In this document: positions 1 to 8,532 of the stretch, in pieces
Layout of the letters: the number at the start of each line of letters is the position of its first letter
Numbering within the stretch: the first letter of the stretch is position 1
NCBI GenBank assembly: GCA_016716635.1
Contig: JADJVZ010000011.1
Span: forward strand, 620,001 to 684,000
DNA: 64,000 nucleotides
DNA from: Micropruina sp.
GTDB lineage: Bacteria > Actinomycetota > Actinomycetes > Propionibacteriales > Propionibacteriaceae
Direction: 5' to 3'
Made by a program: the position numbers and the translations under genes
The notes under the pieces: model-generated
What the model was told of the DNA's origin: nothing
The model's database searches: none
The model's input: only the letters and a program-made list of their open reading frames with translations

Positions 1-1
1 A

Positions 2-169
2 GCGGAGTCGTACGGCACGCATTGGCTGGCCGTCCGCAAGGGTCGCAGCATCGCCATCTATTCGACCTGGACGATCGCCGGAAGGCCGCTCACCGACAAG
101 TGGGCTCCGGGTGGAGCCGATGATCCGGCTGAGGGCGTAGCCAAGATGCTGGCGCCGCTCCCGGCCTAA
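2..169 (+). CDS. C-terminal end of an unidentified protein (partial)
   Basis: Only the last 55 codons are in the window, ending at TAA 167-169. The tail contains HWLAVRKGRSIAIYSTWTI, a beta-strand-like stretch that resembles IRIIARKGTWIVGEVLW in the lipoprotein at 645-1340. Both could be C-terminal halves of related extracytoplasmic sensor-like domains, but this rests only on a local resemblance. The N-terminus, and so any signal peptide, lies outside the window. No function is proposed. Confidence 0.6.
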   Translation, partial: AESYGTHWLAVRKGRSIAIYSTWTIAGRPLTDKWAPGGADDPAEGVAKMLAPLPA

Positions 170-194
170 CCGCCGTCTGGGCGCCAACGAGTGG

Positions 195-200
195 CACGAT
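195..200 (+). promoter_or_regulatory. possible -10 box of the HIT gene
   Basis: CACGAT ends 6 bases before the ATG at 207, the same spacing as the better -10 boxes elsewhere in the window. It is a poor match to TANNNT, so the call is weak. Confidence 0.25.
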
Positions 201-206
201 GAAACC

Positions 207-602
207 ATGTCATGCCTGTTTTGCTCCATCGTCGCCGGCGAGATCCCCAGCAAGTTGGTTTACGAGGACGACGCAGCCCTCGCCTTCTTGGATATCAACC
301 CCTGGCACGCCGGACACACCCTGGTCATCCCGAAGGAACATGTGGAGACCGTGCTGGAGGACTCCAGCATTCTGGCCGAAATCGCCCCGGCCATCGTCGC
401 CACCGCTGCACTGCTCACCGCGAAGCTGGGGGCAGACGGGATGAATGTCCTCTCCAACGCCGGTGGGGTGTCCGGGCAAGAGGTCTTCCACGCTCACGTG
501 CATCTGATTCCGCGGTACGCCAACCTGCCGGGCATCGCCGGGATGAGCATGCGCGAAGACGGCATTGACCTCAACGAGATTCACGCCCGCATCGTGAACT
601 GA
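207..602 (+). CDS. HIT family nucleotide hydrolase/transferase
   Basis: A 131-residue histidine-triad protein of normal length for the HINT branch. The triad H95-A-H97-V-H99 is intact, and H97 is the expected nucleophile. C3 and C6 form a CxxC pair that, with other ligands, binds zinc in many HIT proteins. Family members hydrolyse purine nucleoside phosphoramidates or dinucleoside polyphosphates in the cytoplasm; the substrate here cannot be read from sequence. It stands alone upstream of a lipoprotein gene. The ATG at 207 begins MSCLFC, the usual N-terminus of the family. Confidence 0.92.
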   Translation: MSCLFCSIVAGEIPSKLVYEDDAALAFLDINPWHAGHTLVIPKEHVETVLEDSSILAEIAPAIVATAALLTAKLGADGMNVLSNAGGVSGQEVFHAHVHLIPRYANLPGIAGMSMREDGIDLNEIHARIVN

Positions 603-632
603 ACGATCGGAGTGGAGGCGGGTGCGGCACAC

Positions 633-638
633 CATAAT
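633..638 (+). promoter_or_regulatory. -10 box of the lipoprotein gene (leaderless)
   Basis: CATAAT ends 6 bases before the GTG at 645, which would put transcription start at or next to the start codon. It supports 645 rather than the upstream GTG at 612. Confidence 0.45.
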
Positions 639-644
639 GGGGCG

Positions 645-1340
645 GTGCGCGTTGTTCCCCTCGTTTTGACCCTGGCTGGGTGCCTGCTCCTCACGTCCAC
701 GACCGGATGCACGGCCACGACCGCTCCCGCTGGAACGCCGTCGTCGGTGTCTTCGTCATCCGCGGCCGCGCCGGGATCGTCCGAGGGGGCGGCCAATGGC
801 AGCCTGGGTGACGTCGGCACCATGCCGTCGACGTTCGACATGGCGGGGTTTTCGCGCCCCACGAAGGGTCCTCTAGACCCCTGCTACGCCAATTACCTCG
901 ATTACCCGGCGTTCGCCCAGCGCACCGCCAGCCGCATGGGAGCGATCCAGGATGAGAACGGCGATGCGGGCCAGCAGCTAGCGGGCGTGCTGATGCCCTC
1001 GTCTGAGGCTGCGCGCACGCTCATGTCCCAGATCCGCGCGCGTTCCACCGCCTGCCCTGCAACTCCGGGCAAGACGTCCGGGACCACGATCAAAGTGGCT
1101 CCCTACGCGGCCACCGGCACGTGGGACGAGGTGGTTGCCGTCGTCACCGAAGACCTTCAGAACGGGACTGCCCTCGAGAATGGGCATGGCTCCATCCGGA
1201 TCATTGCGCGCAAGGGCACGTGGATCGTGGGGGAGGTGCTGTGGCAGGACGAGGCGAACTTCGTGACGCAAGGCGTCACGATCGATCCCGCCGGAAATCC
1301 GGCCACGGACGTCACGAACCGCCTCGCTGCGCTGCCGTGA
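645..1340 (+). CDS. putative secreted lipoprotein
   Basis: A 231-residue protein with a short signal peptide (MRVVPLVLTLAGCLLL) and two possible lipobox cysteines, LAGC at residue 13 and TTGC about nine residues later. The second gives a signal of more normal length. A Ser/Ala/Thr-rich linker follows, then a globular part with four cysteines that would sit outside the membrane. I chose GTG 645 because the hydrophobic signal starts there and a -10 box lies 6 bases upstream; GTG 612 in the same frame would add 11 polar residues. No known domain is recognised, though the PknH-like sensor fold is conceivable. Confidence 0.7.
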   Translation: MRVVPLVLTLAGCLLLTSTTGCTATTAPAGTPSSVSSSSAAAPGSSEGAANGSLGDVGTMPSTFDMAGFSRPTKGPLDPCYANYLDYPAFAQRTASRMGAIQDENGDAGQQLAGVLMPSSEAARTLMSQIRARSTACPATPGKTSGTTIKVAPYAATGTWDEVVAVVTEDLQNGTALENGHGSIRIIARKGTWIVGEVLWQDEANFVTQGVTIDPAGNPATDVTNRLAALP

Positions 1341-1417
1341 CGAGACACCCGTCCCACATCGCGGAAACTGCGGCCCGTCGGTTGACACCGCCGCCTCGCG
1401 CCGGGGAAGCTGGATTC

Positions 1418-1447
1418 GTGCAGGAGTTCGTGCTCGTAGTTAGTTAG
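1418..1447 (+). CDS. ilvB leader peptide
   Basis: GTG-initiated 9-codon ORF encoding MQEFVLVVS and stopping at TAG 1445-1447. Four of nine residues are Val or Leu, matching the products of the downstream ilvBNC operon, as expected for a peptide whose translation senses charged branched-chain tRNAs. It is followed at once by the attenuator hairpins. No clear Shine-Dalgarno sequence is seen. Confidence 0.6.
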   Translation: MQEFVLVVS

Positions 1448-1478
1448 CGTGTCGTTGGGGTTTTCCCGTCGACACGCA

Positions 1479-1510
1479 CCCTCGTCTGCCCACAGCAGCG
1501 GGGGTTTTTT
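1479..1510 (+). terminator. attenuator terminator before ilvB
   Basis: Stem CCCTCG-(T)-CTGC (1479-1489) pairs with GCAGCGGGGG (1495-1504), with a short loop, and is followed by TTTTTT (1505-1510). A textbook intrinsic terminator 48 bases before ilvB. Confidence 0.8.
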
Positions 1511-1558
1511 CTTGCCCACACTCCAACGCACAACTCACCTGACCGAAAGGAACCCGAC

Positions 1559-3304
1559 ATGGCTGACGCGGAAGCCACACCCGTGCTCACCGGGGCGCAA
1601 GCCCTGATCGAATCCTTGGAGCGTGTCGGGGTCGAAGTAATCTTCGGCATCCCAGGCGGAGCGATCCTCCCTGCCTACGATCCCCTCTATGACAGCTCAA
1701 TCCGGCACATCCTCGTCCGGCACGAGCAGGGCGCGGGACACGCGGCCGAGGGGTACGCGATGGTGACCGGCAAGGTGGGCGTGTGCATCGCCACCTCCGG
1801 CCCCGGCGCGACCAATCTCGTTACTCCGATCGCGGACGCCTACATGGATTCCGTTCCCATCGTGGCCATCACCGGGCAGGTCAGCTCGGCGGCCATTGGG
1901 ACCGACGCCTTCCAAGAGGCCGACATTCGCGGCATCACGATCCCCATCACGAAGCACTCCTTCCTGGTGACCAAGCCGGAGGACATCCCGGCGGCGATCG
2001 CCGCGGCGTTCGAGGTGGCCATCACCGGCCGCCCCGGCCCCGTGCTGGTCGACATCACGAAGGACGCCCTGGCCACCTCGGCGCCGTTCGTGTGGCCGCC
2101 CGAGGTGTCGCTGCCCGGCTACCGGCCGACCACCACCCCGCACGTGAAGCAGCTCCGGGAGGCGGCCAAGCTCATCGAGAAGGCCCACCGCCCGGTGCTC
2201 TACATCGGCGGCGGCGTCGTGAAGGCGAAGGCCTTCGAGGAGTTGGCCGAGCTCGTCCGGATCACCAACATCCCGGTGGTCACCACGCTCATGGCCCGCG
2301 GCGCGCTGCCCGACAGCCACGAACTGAACCTCGGCATGCCCGGCATGCATGGGACGGTCGCGGCCGTGGGCGCGCTGCAGAAGTCCGATCTGCTGATCGC
2401 GCTCGGCACGCGCTTCGACGACCGGGTGACCGGCAAGCTGTCCAGCTTCGCACCGGACGCCTTGGTGATCCACGCTGACATCGATCCGGCGGAGATCAGC
2501 AAGAACCGCGTGGCCGACGTCCCGATCGTGGGCGATGTCCGCGAGGTCATCGCGGGGCTCATCACCGAACTGCGCGGGGTGGATCTGCCGTCCTACCAGC
2601 AGTGGCGCACGCTCATGATCGGCCTCAAGAAGAAGTACCCCGTCGAGGTCGAGCAGACCTCGGAAGGCCAGCTCACCCCGCAGTACGTGATTCAGCGACT
2701 CGGGCAGGTGGCCGGCCCCGATGCCATCTATGTGACGGGCGTGGGGCAGCACCAGATGTGGTCAGCGCACCTGCTGCCGCACGAGCGTCCGGGCGCCTGG
2801 CTCAACTCCGGCGGCGCCGGCACGATGGGCTACTGCGTTCCCGCGGCGATGGGCGCCAAGACCGGCCGTCCCAACGACGTGGTGTGGGGCATCGACGGTG
2901 ACGGCTGCTTCCAGATGACCAACCAGGAGTTGGTGACCTGCGCCTTGAACGACATCCCGATCAAGATCGCGGTGATCAACAACCAGTCCCTCGGCATGGT
3001 GCGGCAATGGCAGACGTTGTTCTACGACAAGCGCTACAGCAGCACCAACCTCGACACCCATCGGATCCCCGACTTCCCGGCCTTGGCTGAGGCGATGGGG
3101 GCCCTGGGCCTGCGCGCGGAGACCCCAGAAGAGGTCGAAGAAGTGCTTGCCCTGGCGATGGCCACCAACGATCGTCCGGTGGTGGTCGAGTTCGTGGTCC
3201 ACAAGGACGCCATGGTCTGGCCGATGGTTGCGGCCGGCACCAGCAATGACGACATTAAGATCGCTCGGGACCTCGCGCCCGTGTGGGAGGAGGAAGTGCT
3301 GTGA
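1559..3304 (+). CDS. ilvB: acetolactate synthase, large catalytic subunit
   Basis: A 581-residue ThDP enzyme that condenses pyruvate into acetolactate, or pyruvate plus 2-oxobutyrate into acetohydroxybutyrate, the first shared step of Val/Leu/Ile synthesis. The catalytic glutamate is E56 in RHEQGAGH. The ThDP/Mg motif runs from IDGDGCF (445-451) to NN (474-475). The start is set by GAAAGGA about 8 bases before ATG 1559. It is the first gene of ilvBNC and overlaps ilvN by 4 bases (GTGA), so the subunits are probably translationally coupled. Expression is likely set by the upstream attenuator. Confidence 0.97.
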   Translation: MADAEATPVLTGAQALIESLERVGVEVIFGIPGGAILPAYDPLYDSSIRHILVRHEQGAGHAAEGYAMVTGKVGVCIATSGPGATNLVTPIADAYMDSVPIVAITGQVSSAAIGTDAFQEADIRGITIPITKHSFLVTKPEDIPAAIAAAFEVAITGRPGPVLVDITKDALATSAPFVWPPEVSLPGYRPTTTPHVKQLREAAKLIEKAHRPVLYIGGGVVKAKAFEELAELVRITNIPVVTTLMARGALPDSHELNLGMPGMHGTVAAVGALQKSDLLIALGTRFDDRVTGKLSSFAPDALVIHADIDPAEISKNRVADVPIVGDVREVIAGLITELRGVDLPSYQQWRTLMIGLKKKYPVEVEQTSEGQLTPQYVIQRLGQVAGPDAIYVTGVGQHQMWSAHLLPHERPGAWLNSGGAGTMGYCVPAAMGAKTGRPNDVVWGIDGDGCFQMTNQELVTCALNDIPIKIAVINNQSLGMVRQWQTLFYDKRYSSTNLDTHRIPDFPALAEAMGALGLRAETPEEVEEVLALAMATNDRPVVVEFVVHKDAMVWPMVAAGTSNDDIKIARDLAPVWEEEVL

Positions 3305-3834
3305 AGAGCTACACACTGAGCGTTCTCGTCGAGAACAAGCCGGGCGTCCTCGCCCGGATCGCGGGGCTCATTGCCCGCCGCGGCTACAACATTGAATCGC
3401 TCGCGGTCGGTCCGACCGAGAGCGAGGAGACCTCCCGGATCACGTTGACTGTGGTGGTCGAGGACGACCTGGTTCTCGAGCAGATCACCAAGCAGCTCAA
3501 CAAGCTGCTGGAGGTGCTGAAGATCGTGGAGTTGGAGGAGAACGCGGTCAAGCGCGAGCTGATGCTGATCAAGCTTCGGGCCGACCCCGCCACCCGCTCC
3601 CAGATCATCGAGGTCGTCCAGTTGTTCCGCGGCAAGACCGTGGACGTCCACAACGACTCGCTCACCGTCGAGGCCACCGGCAGCCCCGAAAAGTTGGCGG
3701 CCCTCATGCAAATGCTGCAACCCTATGGGGTGCGGGAAGTCGTCCAATCCGGCCTCGTGGCGTTGGCCCGTGGCAGCAAATCCCTGACCGACCGAGCCCG
3801 GCTCGACAAAGCGCGTCCGCGCACGAACTCATAA
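3301..3834 (+). CDS. ilvN: acetolactate synthase, small regulatory subunit
   Basis: A 177-residue protein with an N-terminal ACT domain (KSYTLSVLVENKPGVLARI) and the C-terminal ACT-like half typical of IlvN. It binds valine and gives feedback control of IlvB. The GTG at 3301 overlaps the ilvB stop, with a strong GGGAGGAGG ribosome site inside the end of ilvB; an earlier in-frame start at 3283 would lie upstream of this site. ilvC follows 18 bases later. Confidence 0.96.
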   Translation: MKSYTLSVLVENKPGVLARIAGLIARRGYNIESLAVGPTESEETSRITLTVVVEDDLVLEQITKQLNKLLEVLKIVELEENAVKRELMLIKLRADPATRSQIIEVVQLFRGKTVDVHNDSLTVEATGSPEKLAALMQMLQPYGVREVVQSGLVALARGSKSLTDRARLDKARPRTNS

Positions 3835-3852
3835 CTGACAAGGAGATACACG

Positions 3853-4881
3853 ATGGCTGAGATGTTCTACGACGACGATGCTGACCTGTCGATCATCCAG
3901 GGCCGCAAGGTGGCCGTGATCGGCTACGGCAGCCAAGGGCACGCCCACGCGCTGAACCTGCGCGACTCCGGCGTCGACGTCCGGATCGGGCTGCGCCCCG
4001 GGTCGCCGTCGGCGGCCAAGGCCGAGGCCGAGGGCCTGCGCGTCCTCACGGTCTCCGAGGCCGTCAAGGAGGCCGATCTCGTCATGATCCTGGCCCCCGA
4101 TCAGCACCAGCGAGGGCTCTACGCCGCGGAAATCGCGCCCTACCTGAACAAGGGCGACGCGCTGTTCTTCGCCCACGGCTTCAACATTCGCTTCGGCTAC
4201 ATCGTGCCGCCGGAGGGTGTGGACGTGTGCATGGTCGCCCCCAAGGGTCCCGGCCACCTGGTTCGTCGTGAGTACAACGAGGGTCGCGGCGTTCCCGTGA
4301 TCGTCGCGGTCGAGCACGACCAGACCGGCAACGCCTGGCCGCTGGCCCTGTCCTACGCCAAGGCGATCGGCGGCCTGCGCGCCGGCGGCATCAAGACGAC
4401 CTTCACCGAGGAGACCGAGACCGATCTCTTCGGCGAGCAGGCCGTGTTGTGCGGCGGCACGTCCGCGCTGGTCATGGCGGGCTTCGAGGTGCTGGTTGAG
4501 GCCGGCTACCAGCCCGAGGTCGCCTACTTCGAGTGCCTCCACGAGCTCAAGCTCATCGTGGACCTCATGTACGAGGGCGGCATCGCCAAACAGCGGTGGA
4601 GCGTCTCCGACACCGCGGAGTACGGCGACTACGTCTCCGGTCCGCGCGTCATCGACGCCTCCGTGAAGGCCCGCATGAAGGACGTCCTCACCGACATCCA
4701 GACGGGTGCCTTCGCCGCCCGCTTCATCGCCGACCAGGACGCCGGCGCTCCGGAGTTCAAGGCGCTGCGCCTCCAGGGCGAGACCCACCAGATCGAGGCC
4801 ACCGGGCGTCAGCTCCGCGGCCTCATGGCGTGGGTCAAGTCGCACGACGATGACTACACCGAGGGCCACGCCGCTCGCTAA
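3853..4881 (+). CDS. ilvC: ketol-acid reductoisomerase
   Basis: A 342-residue class I enzyme that isomerises and reduces acetolactate with NADPH and Mg2+. The Rossmann fingerprint GYGSQGHAHALNLRDSG is near residue 25. ETDLFGEQAVLCGG and FECLHELKLIVDLMYEGG carry the acidic Mg ligands of the knotted C-terminal domain. AAGGAGA lies 6 bases before ATG 3853. It is the last gene of ilvBNC; ilvD, for the next step, is not in the window. A long hairpin follows. Confidence 0.97.
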   Translation: MAEMFYDDDADLSIIQGRKVAVIGYGSQGHAHALNLRDSGVDVRIGLRPGSPSAAKAEAEGLRVLTVSEAVKEADLVMILAPDQHQRGLYAAEIAPYLNKGDALFFAHGFNIRFGYIVPPEGVDVCMVAPKGPGHLVRREYNEGRGVPVIVAVEHDQTGNAWPLALSYAKAIGGLRAGGIKTTFTEETETDLFGEQAVLCGGTSALVMAGFEVLVEAGYQPEVAYFECLHELKLIVDLMYEGGIAKQRWSVSDTAEYGDYVSGPRVIDASVKARMKDVLTDIQTGAFAARFIADQDAGAPEFKALRLQGETHQIEATGRQLRGLMAWVKSHDDDYTEGHAAR

Positions 4882-4896
4882 CGGCTCAACCACGAC

Positions 4897-4935
4897 GCTG
4901 GCCGCTCCGCCCCCCCCAGGGGTTGGGCGGCCAGC
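4897..4935 (+). terminator. hairpin after ilvC
   Basis: GCTGGCCGC (4897-4905) pairs with GCGGCCAGC (4927-4935) around a C/G-rich loop, just downstream of the ilvC stop. There is no T tract, so it may be a weak terminator or an mRNA 3'-end stabiliser. Confidence 0.5.
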
Positions 4936-4948
4936 GCCGTTCCCGGCG

Positions 4949-4954
4949 TAGATT
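4949..4954 (+). promoter_or_regulatory. -10 box of the alcohol dehydrogenase gene
   Basis: TAGATT lies 36 bases before GTG 4991, leaving about 30 bases of leader that includes the GAGGAG ribosome site. Confidence 0.5.
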
Positions 4955-4990
4955 GTGGCCGTTGCCCCAGTCCCGATCCGAGGAGTCTTC

Positions 4991-6037
4991 GTGCCCGAGG
5001 TACTTGCTTTCGCCACCGACGATGCGTCGTGTCAGTTCCACCGCACCACGATCACGCGGCGCGAACCCGGCCCCACCGAGGTGTTCTTCGAAGTCGCCTA
5101 CGCCGGGATCTGTCACTCCGATATTCACACGGCGAAGGGGGAGTGGGGGCCCACGACCTACCCGCTGGTCCCGGGGCATGAACTCGCCGGGATCGTGACC
5201 GAGGTGGGCTCGGCGGTCAACAAGGTGCAGATCGGTGATCGCGTCGGCGTGGGCTGCTTTGTGGACTCCTGCCGGGCCTGCGAGAACTGCCGTGCCGGAC
5301 AGGAACAGTTCTGCACCGGCCCCGGTCGCACCATCTGGACCTACGGGGCTAGAGGCCGCGACGGGTTGCCCACGGCTGGCGGCTACAGCCAAGGCATCAC
5401 CGTGGAGCAGGACTACTTGATCCGGCTTCCTGATGCCATCCCCTTCGAGGCCGTGGCCCCCCTGTTGTGCGCCGGCATCACCCTGTACTCCCCACTCAAG
5501 CGCTGGGGCGTCGGCCCGGGCACGAAGGTCGCCATCGTCGGCATGGGAGGACTGGGCCACGTCGGCGTCCAGATTGCCGCCAAGCTCGGTGCCGAGGTGA
5601 CGGTCATCTCGCAAAGTCTGGCGAAGGAGGCCGACGGGCTGCGGTTCGGTGCCACCCACTACTACGCCATGAGCGACCCGGCCACGCGCAAAGCGCTCCG
5701 TAGCAGCTTCGACCTGATGATCTCGACCGTCGCCGCCGACTCCAACCTGGACGACCTGCTGGGCATGCTGCGGGTCGGCGGGGCCCTGGTGGACGTCGGC
5801 CTACCCGAGGCGCCGTCCACCCTCCGGCTCGGAAGCCTGATCGGAGGCAACCGGGTTCTGGCGGGCTCGCAGATCGGCGGGATCGCCGAGACCCAAGAGA
5901 TGATCAACTTCTGCGCCGAGCATGGCGTCGTGCCGCAGGTGGAGATCATTTCGGGCGACGAGATCACGGGCGCCTACGACAAAGTGATCAACAGCCAGGT
6001 CCGCTACCGCTACGTGATCGACACCTCAACGTTCTAG
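4991..6037 (+). CDS. zinc-dependent alcohol dehydrogenase (YahK/CAD type)
   Basis: A 348-residue medium-chain dehydrogenase. Catalytic zinc ligands appear in CHSDIHTAKG and PGHELAG. The structural zinc cysteines are CRACENCRAGQEQFC. The nucleotide-binding glycine motif is GMGGLGHVGVQIA. The CHSDxH signature and overall layout place it with NADP-dependent aldehyde reductases such as YahK or cinnamyl-alcohol dehydrogenase. GTG 4991 has GAGGAG 6 bases upstream, and MPEVLAF is a plausible N-terminus; a start at 4955 would be within a few bases of the -10 box. It stands alone, so the substrate is unknown. Confidence 0.88.
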   Translation: MPEVLAFATDDASCQFHRTTITRREPGPTEVFFEVAYAGICHSDIHTAKGEWGPTTYPLVPGHELAGIVTEVGSAVNKVQIGDRVGVGCFVDSCRACENCRAGQEQFCTGPGRTIWTYGARGRDGLPTAGGYSQGITVEQDYLIRLPDAIPFEAVAPLLCAGITLYSPLKRWGVGPGTKVAIVGMGGLGHVGVQIAAKLGAEVTVISQSLAKEADGLRFGATHYYAMSDPATRKALRSSFDLMISTVAADSNLDDLLGMLRVGGALVDVGLPEAPSTLRLGSLIGGNRVLAGSQIGGIAETQEMINFCAEHGVVPQVEIISGDEITGAYDKVINSQVRYRYVIDTSTF

Positions 6038-6121
6038 CCGGCGGCAACTTCTAGACCAAGGTCGCGCTCTTATCGACCTTGGTGTGGGGGCCGACGTCCC
6101 CATCGGGATCGGTGTCTCTGG

Positions 6122-6127
6122 CATGCT
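6122..6127 (+). promoter_or_regulatory. possible -10 box of ctpE (leaderless)
   Basis: CATGCT ends 7 bases before GTG 6135. It is a partial match to TANNNT at the spacing seen elsewhere in the window. Confidence 0.3.
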
Positions 6128-6134
6128 TTCCCGC

Positions 6135-8510
6135 GTGACGATGCAGACACTGAGCCCCGGCCTCACCTCCACCGAAGTAGCCGAGCGCGTCCAGCGCGGT
6201 GAGGTGAACACACTTCCGCCACGCTCCGGACGTTCCGTGGCTGACATCGTGCGCGACAACGTGTTCACCCGGATCAACGCCATCCTCATGGTGCTGTTCG
6301 TGATCGTGTTGACTACCGGCAGCATCACCAACGCCCTCTTCGGCTTCCTCATCATCGCCAACTCGGGCATTGGCATCTTCCAGGAGATCCGCGCCAAACG
6401 GACGCTGGACAACCTCGCGGTGCTCGGCGAAGGCAAGCCGATCGTCCGCCGTGACGGGGTGGCCAAGCCGATGGTCCGGGACGCGATCGTCTTGGACGAC
6501 ATCATCGAGATCGGCCCCGGCGACCAGATCGCCGTGGACGGCCAGGTGATCGAAGCGGCCTACCTGGAGGTGGACGAATCGCTGCTGACGGGCGAATCCG
6601 ACCCGATGTCCAAGGATTTGGGGGCCACGGTCATGTCGGGCAGCTTCGTCGTCGCCGGATCAGGGGCCTACCGGGCCACCAAGGTCGGCGCCGCCGCGTA
6701 CGCTGCGCAACTCGCTGCCGAGGCGAGCAAGTTCACGATGGTGAAGTCGGAGTTGCAGCAGGGCATCAACAAGATCCTGAAGCTCATCACCTACCTGATG
6801 ATCCCCGTGGGCATCCTGACGATTTGGGTACAGCTCACCCAGGTGAAGGGCGACTGGCGCGAGGCCATCTTGCGCACCGCGGGCGCGCTCGTCCCGATGG
6901 TCCCCGAGGGCTTGGTCTTGTTGACCTCGCTCGCCTTCGCGGTCGGCATCATCCGGCTCGGCCAGCGGCAGTGCTTGGTGCAAGAGATGCCCGCCCTCGA
7001 GGGCCTGGCCCGCGTCGATGTGGTGTGCGCCGACAAGACGGGCACCCTCACCGAGAACGGCATGGCCCTCGCCGAGACCCTTCCGCTGGGCGACACGGGC
7101 GCGAACTACAGCGAACTGTTGAGCCAGCTGGTGGCCAGCGACCCGCGTCCGAACGGTTCCGTGCTCGCCATCAAGGCCGCCGTGCCCCAGGCGACTACCC
7201 CCTGGTCTGTTGCCGCGTTGGCCCCGTTCACGTCCGCCAAGAAGTGGTCCGGAGTGAGCTTCGCCGACCATGGGAACATCATCCTCGGCGCCCCAGACGT
7301 GCTCGCGGCTCCCGGCAGCGCCGCGGGCGTCCAGGCCCAGGAGATCGCCTCGACCGGGCGCCGCGTTCTGCTGCTCGGCCAGTCCGACCTGCGCGTGGAC
7401 GACCCGCAGGCTCCCGGCACCCTCACGCCGCTGGCCCTCCTCGTGTTGGATCAGAAGATCCGCCCCGACGCGCGCGAGACGCTCGAATACTTCGGAGACC
7501 AGGACGTCGCCGTCAAGGTGATTTCCGGCGACAATGCCGCGGCCGTCGGTGCTGTGACCCGCAGCCTCGGCGTGACCTCCGGCGACGCCGTCGATGCGCG
7601 GACCCTCAAGAAGGACGACGACACGGCGTTCGCCGACGAGATCGAGAACAATCAGGTTTTCGGCCGCGTCACCCCCCACCAGAAGCGGCAGATGGTCAAG
7701 GCGCTGCAAAGCCGTGGCCACACCGTCGCCATGACCGGTGACGGCGTGAACGATGTGCTGGCCCTCAAGGACGCCGACCTCGGCGTGGCCATGGGGTCCG
7801 GCTCGCCCGCGACCCGCGCGGTGGCGCAGATCGTCCTGCTCGACGACAAGTTCGCGACCTTGCCCTACGTGGTCAAGGAAGGCCGCCAGGTCATCGGGAA
7901 CATCGAGCGCGTCGCGAACATGTTCCTCACCAAGACGGTCTACTCGATTCTCCTCGCCCTGCTTGTGGGCTTGTGGCAGCTGCCGTTCCCGTTCCAGCCG
8001 ATCCACATTTCCCTCATCGGGTGGTTCACGATCGGCATTCCGTCCTCGATCATGGCGCTGGCGCCGAACACGGAGCGGGTCCGGTCCGGGTTCGTCGATC
8101 GGGTCATGCGCTTCGGTCTGCCTGCCGGCGTCGTCGTGGCTGTCACCACGTTCGTCAGCTACCTCATGGTCTACCCAGGCGCCGGTGCCGCCGATGTGCT
8201 GATGAAGCAGGCTTCGACGGCGGCGCTCGCCACCATGATCCTGGCGGGTGCCTGGGTCATGATCGTCATCGCCCGGCCGTACCAGTGGTGGAAGATCATC
8301 TTGCTGGTGTTGTGCCTTGGGGCCGCCGTGGTGTCCTATCTGCTCCCGATCGGTCAGTGGTTCTTCCAGCTCGATCCATCCAATCCCGCGATGATGTCGA
8401 CCGGGCTCATCGTGGGGGCGGTCGCCGCCGCAGGCATCGAGGCCATCTGGTGGATCACGGGCTCGTTGGCAGGTATGAAGCGACACATTTTCCCGCGCGA
8501 GGGCGACTAA
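6135..8510 (+). CDS. ctpE: cation-transporting P-type ATPase CtpE
   Basis: A 791-residue membrane ATPase with all core motifs: TGES in the actuator domain, the phosphorylated aspartate D300 in DKTGTLTEN, and TGDGVND near residue 534. PEGL lies in the fourth membrane helix. The N-terminal TSTEVAERVQRGEVN and NVFTRINAIL stretches match the actinobacterial CtpE group, reported to take up calcium. There is no heavy-metal-binding domain or CPx motif. GTG 6135 is preferred because of the -10-like box; ATG 6123 and ATG 6141 are alternatives. It is monocistronic, followed 22 bases later by a membrane protein that may or may not be co-transcribed. Confidence 0.88.
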   Translation: MTMQTLSPGLTSTEVAERVQRGEVNTLPPRSGRSVADIVRDNVFTRINAILMVLFVIVLTTGSITNALFGFLIIANSGIGIFQEIRAKRTLDNLAVLGEGKPIVRRDGVAKPMVRDAIVLDDIIEIGPGDQIAVDGQVIEAAYLEVDESLLTGESDPMSKDLGATVMSGSFVVAGSGAYRATKVGAAAYAAQLAAEASKFTMVKSELQQGINKILKLITYLMIPVGILTIWVQLTQVKGDWREAILRTAGALVPMVPEGLVLLTSLAFAVGIIRLGQRQCLVQEMPALEGLARVDVVCADKTGTLTENGMALAETLPLGDTGANYSELLSQLVASDPRPNGSVLAIKAAVPQATTPWSVAALAPFTSAKKWSGVSFADHGNIILGAPDVLAAPGSAAGVQAQEIASTGRRVLLLGQSDLRVDDPQAPGTLTPLALLVLDQKIRPDARETLEYFGDQDVAVKVISGDNAAAVGAVTRSLGVTSGDAVDARTLKKDDDTAFADEIENNQVFGRVTPHQKRQMVKALQSRGHTVAMTGDGVNDVLALKDADLGVAMGSGSPATRAVAQIVLLDDKFATLPYVVKEGRQVIGNIERVANMFLTKTVYSILLALLVGLWQLPFPFQPIHISLIGWFTIGIPSSIMALAPNTERVRSGFVDRVMRFGLPAGVVVAVTTFVSYLMVYPGAGAADVLMKQASTAALATMILAGAWVMIVIARPYQWWKIILLVLCLGAAVVSYLLPIGQWFFQLDPSNPAMMSTGLIVGAVAAAGIEAIWWITGSLAGMKRHIFPREGD

Positions 8511-8532
8511 GCCAGACGGCTTCCGGCCTTTC

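Larger units (their letters stand above)
1382..1510 (+). promoter_or_regulatory. ilvBNC leader with transcription attenuator
   Basis: A perfect TTGACA (1382-1387) may be the -35 box; no strong -10 follows. A 9-residue leader ORF (1418-1447) is followed by hairpin 1448-1454/1470-1476 (CGTGTCG with CGACACG) and then a GC-rich hairpin ending in six T residues (1479-1510). This is the layout of classic amino-acid attenuators: ribosome stalling at Val/Leu codons would change which hairpin forms. Similar leaders are known before actinobacterial ilvBN. The alternative antiterminator pairing is inferred, not proven. Confidence 0.75.
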
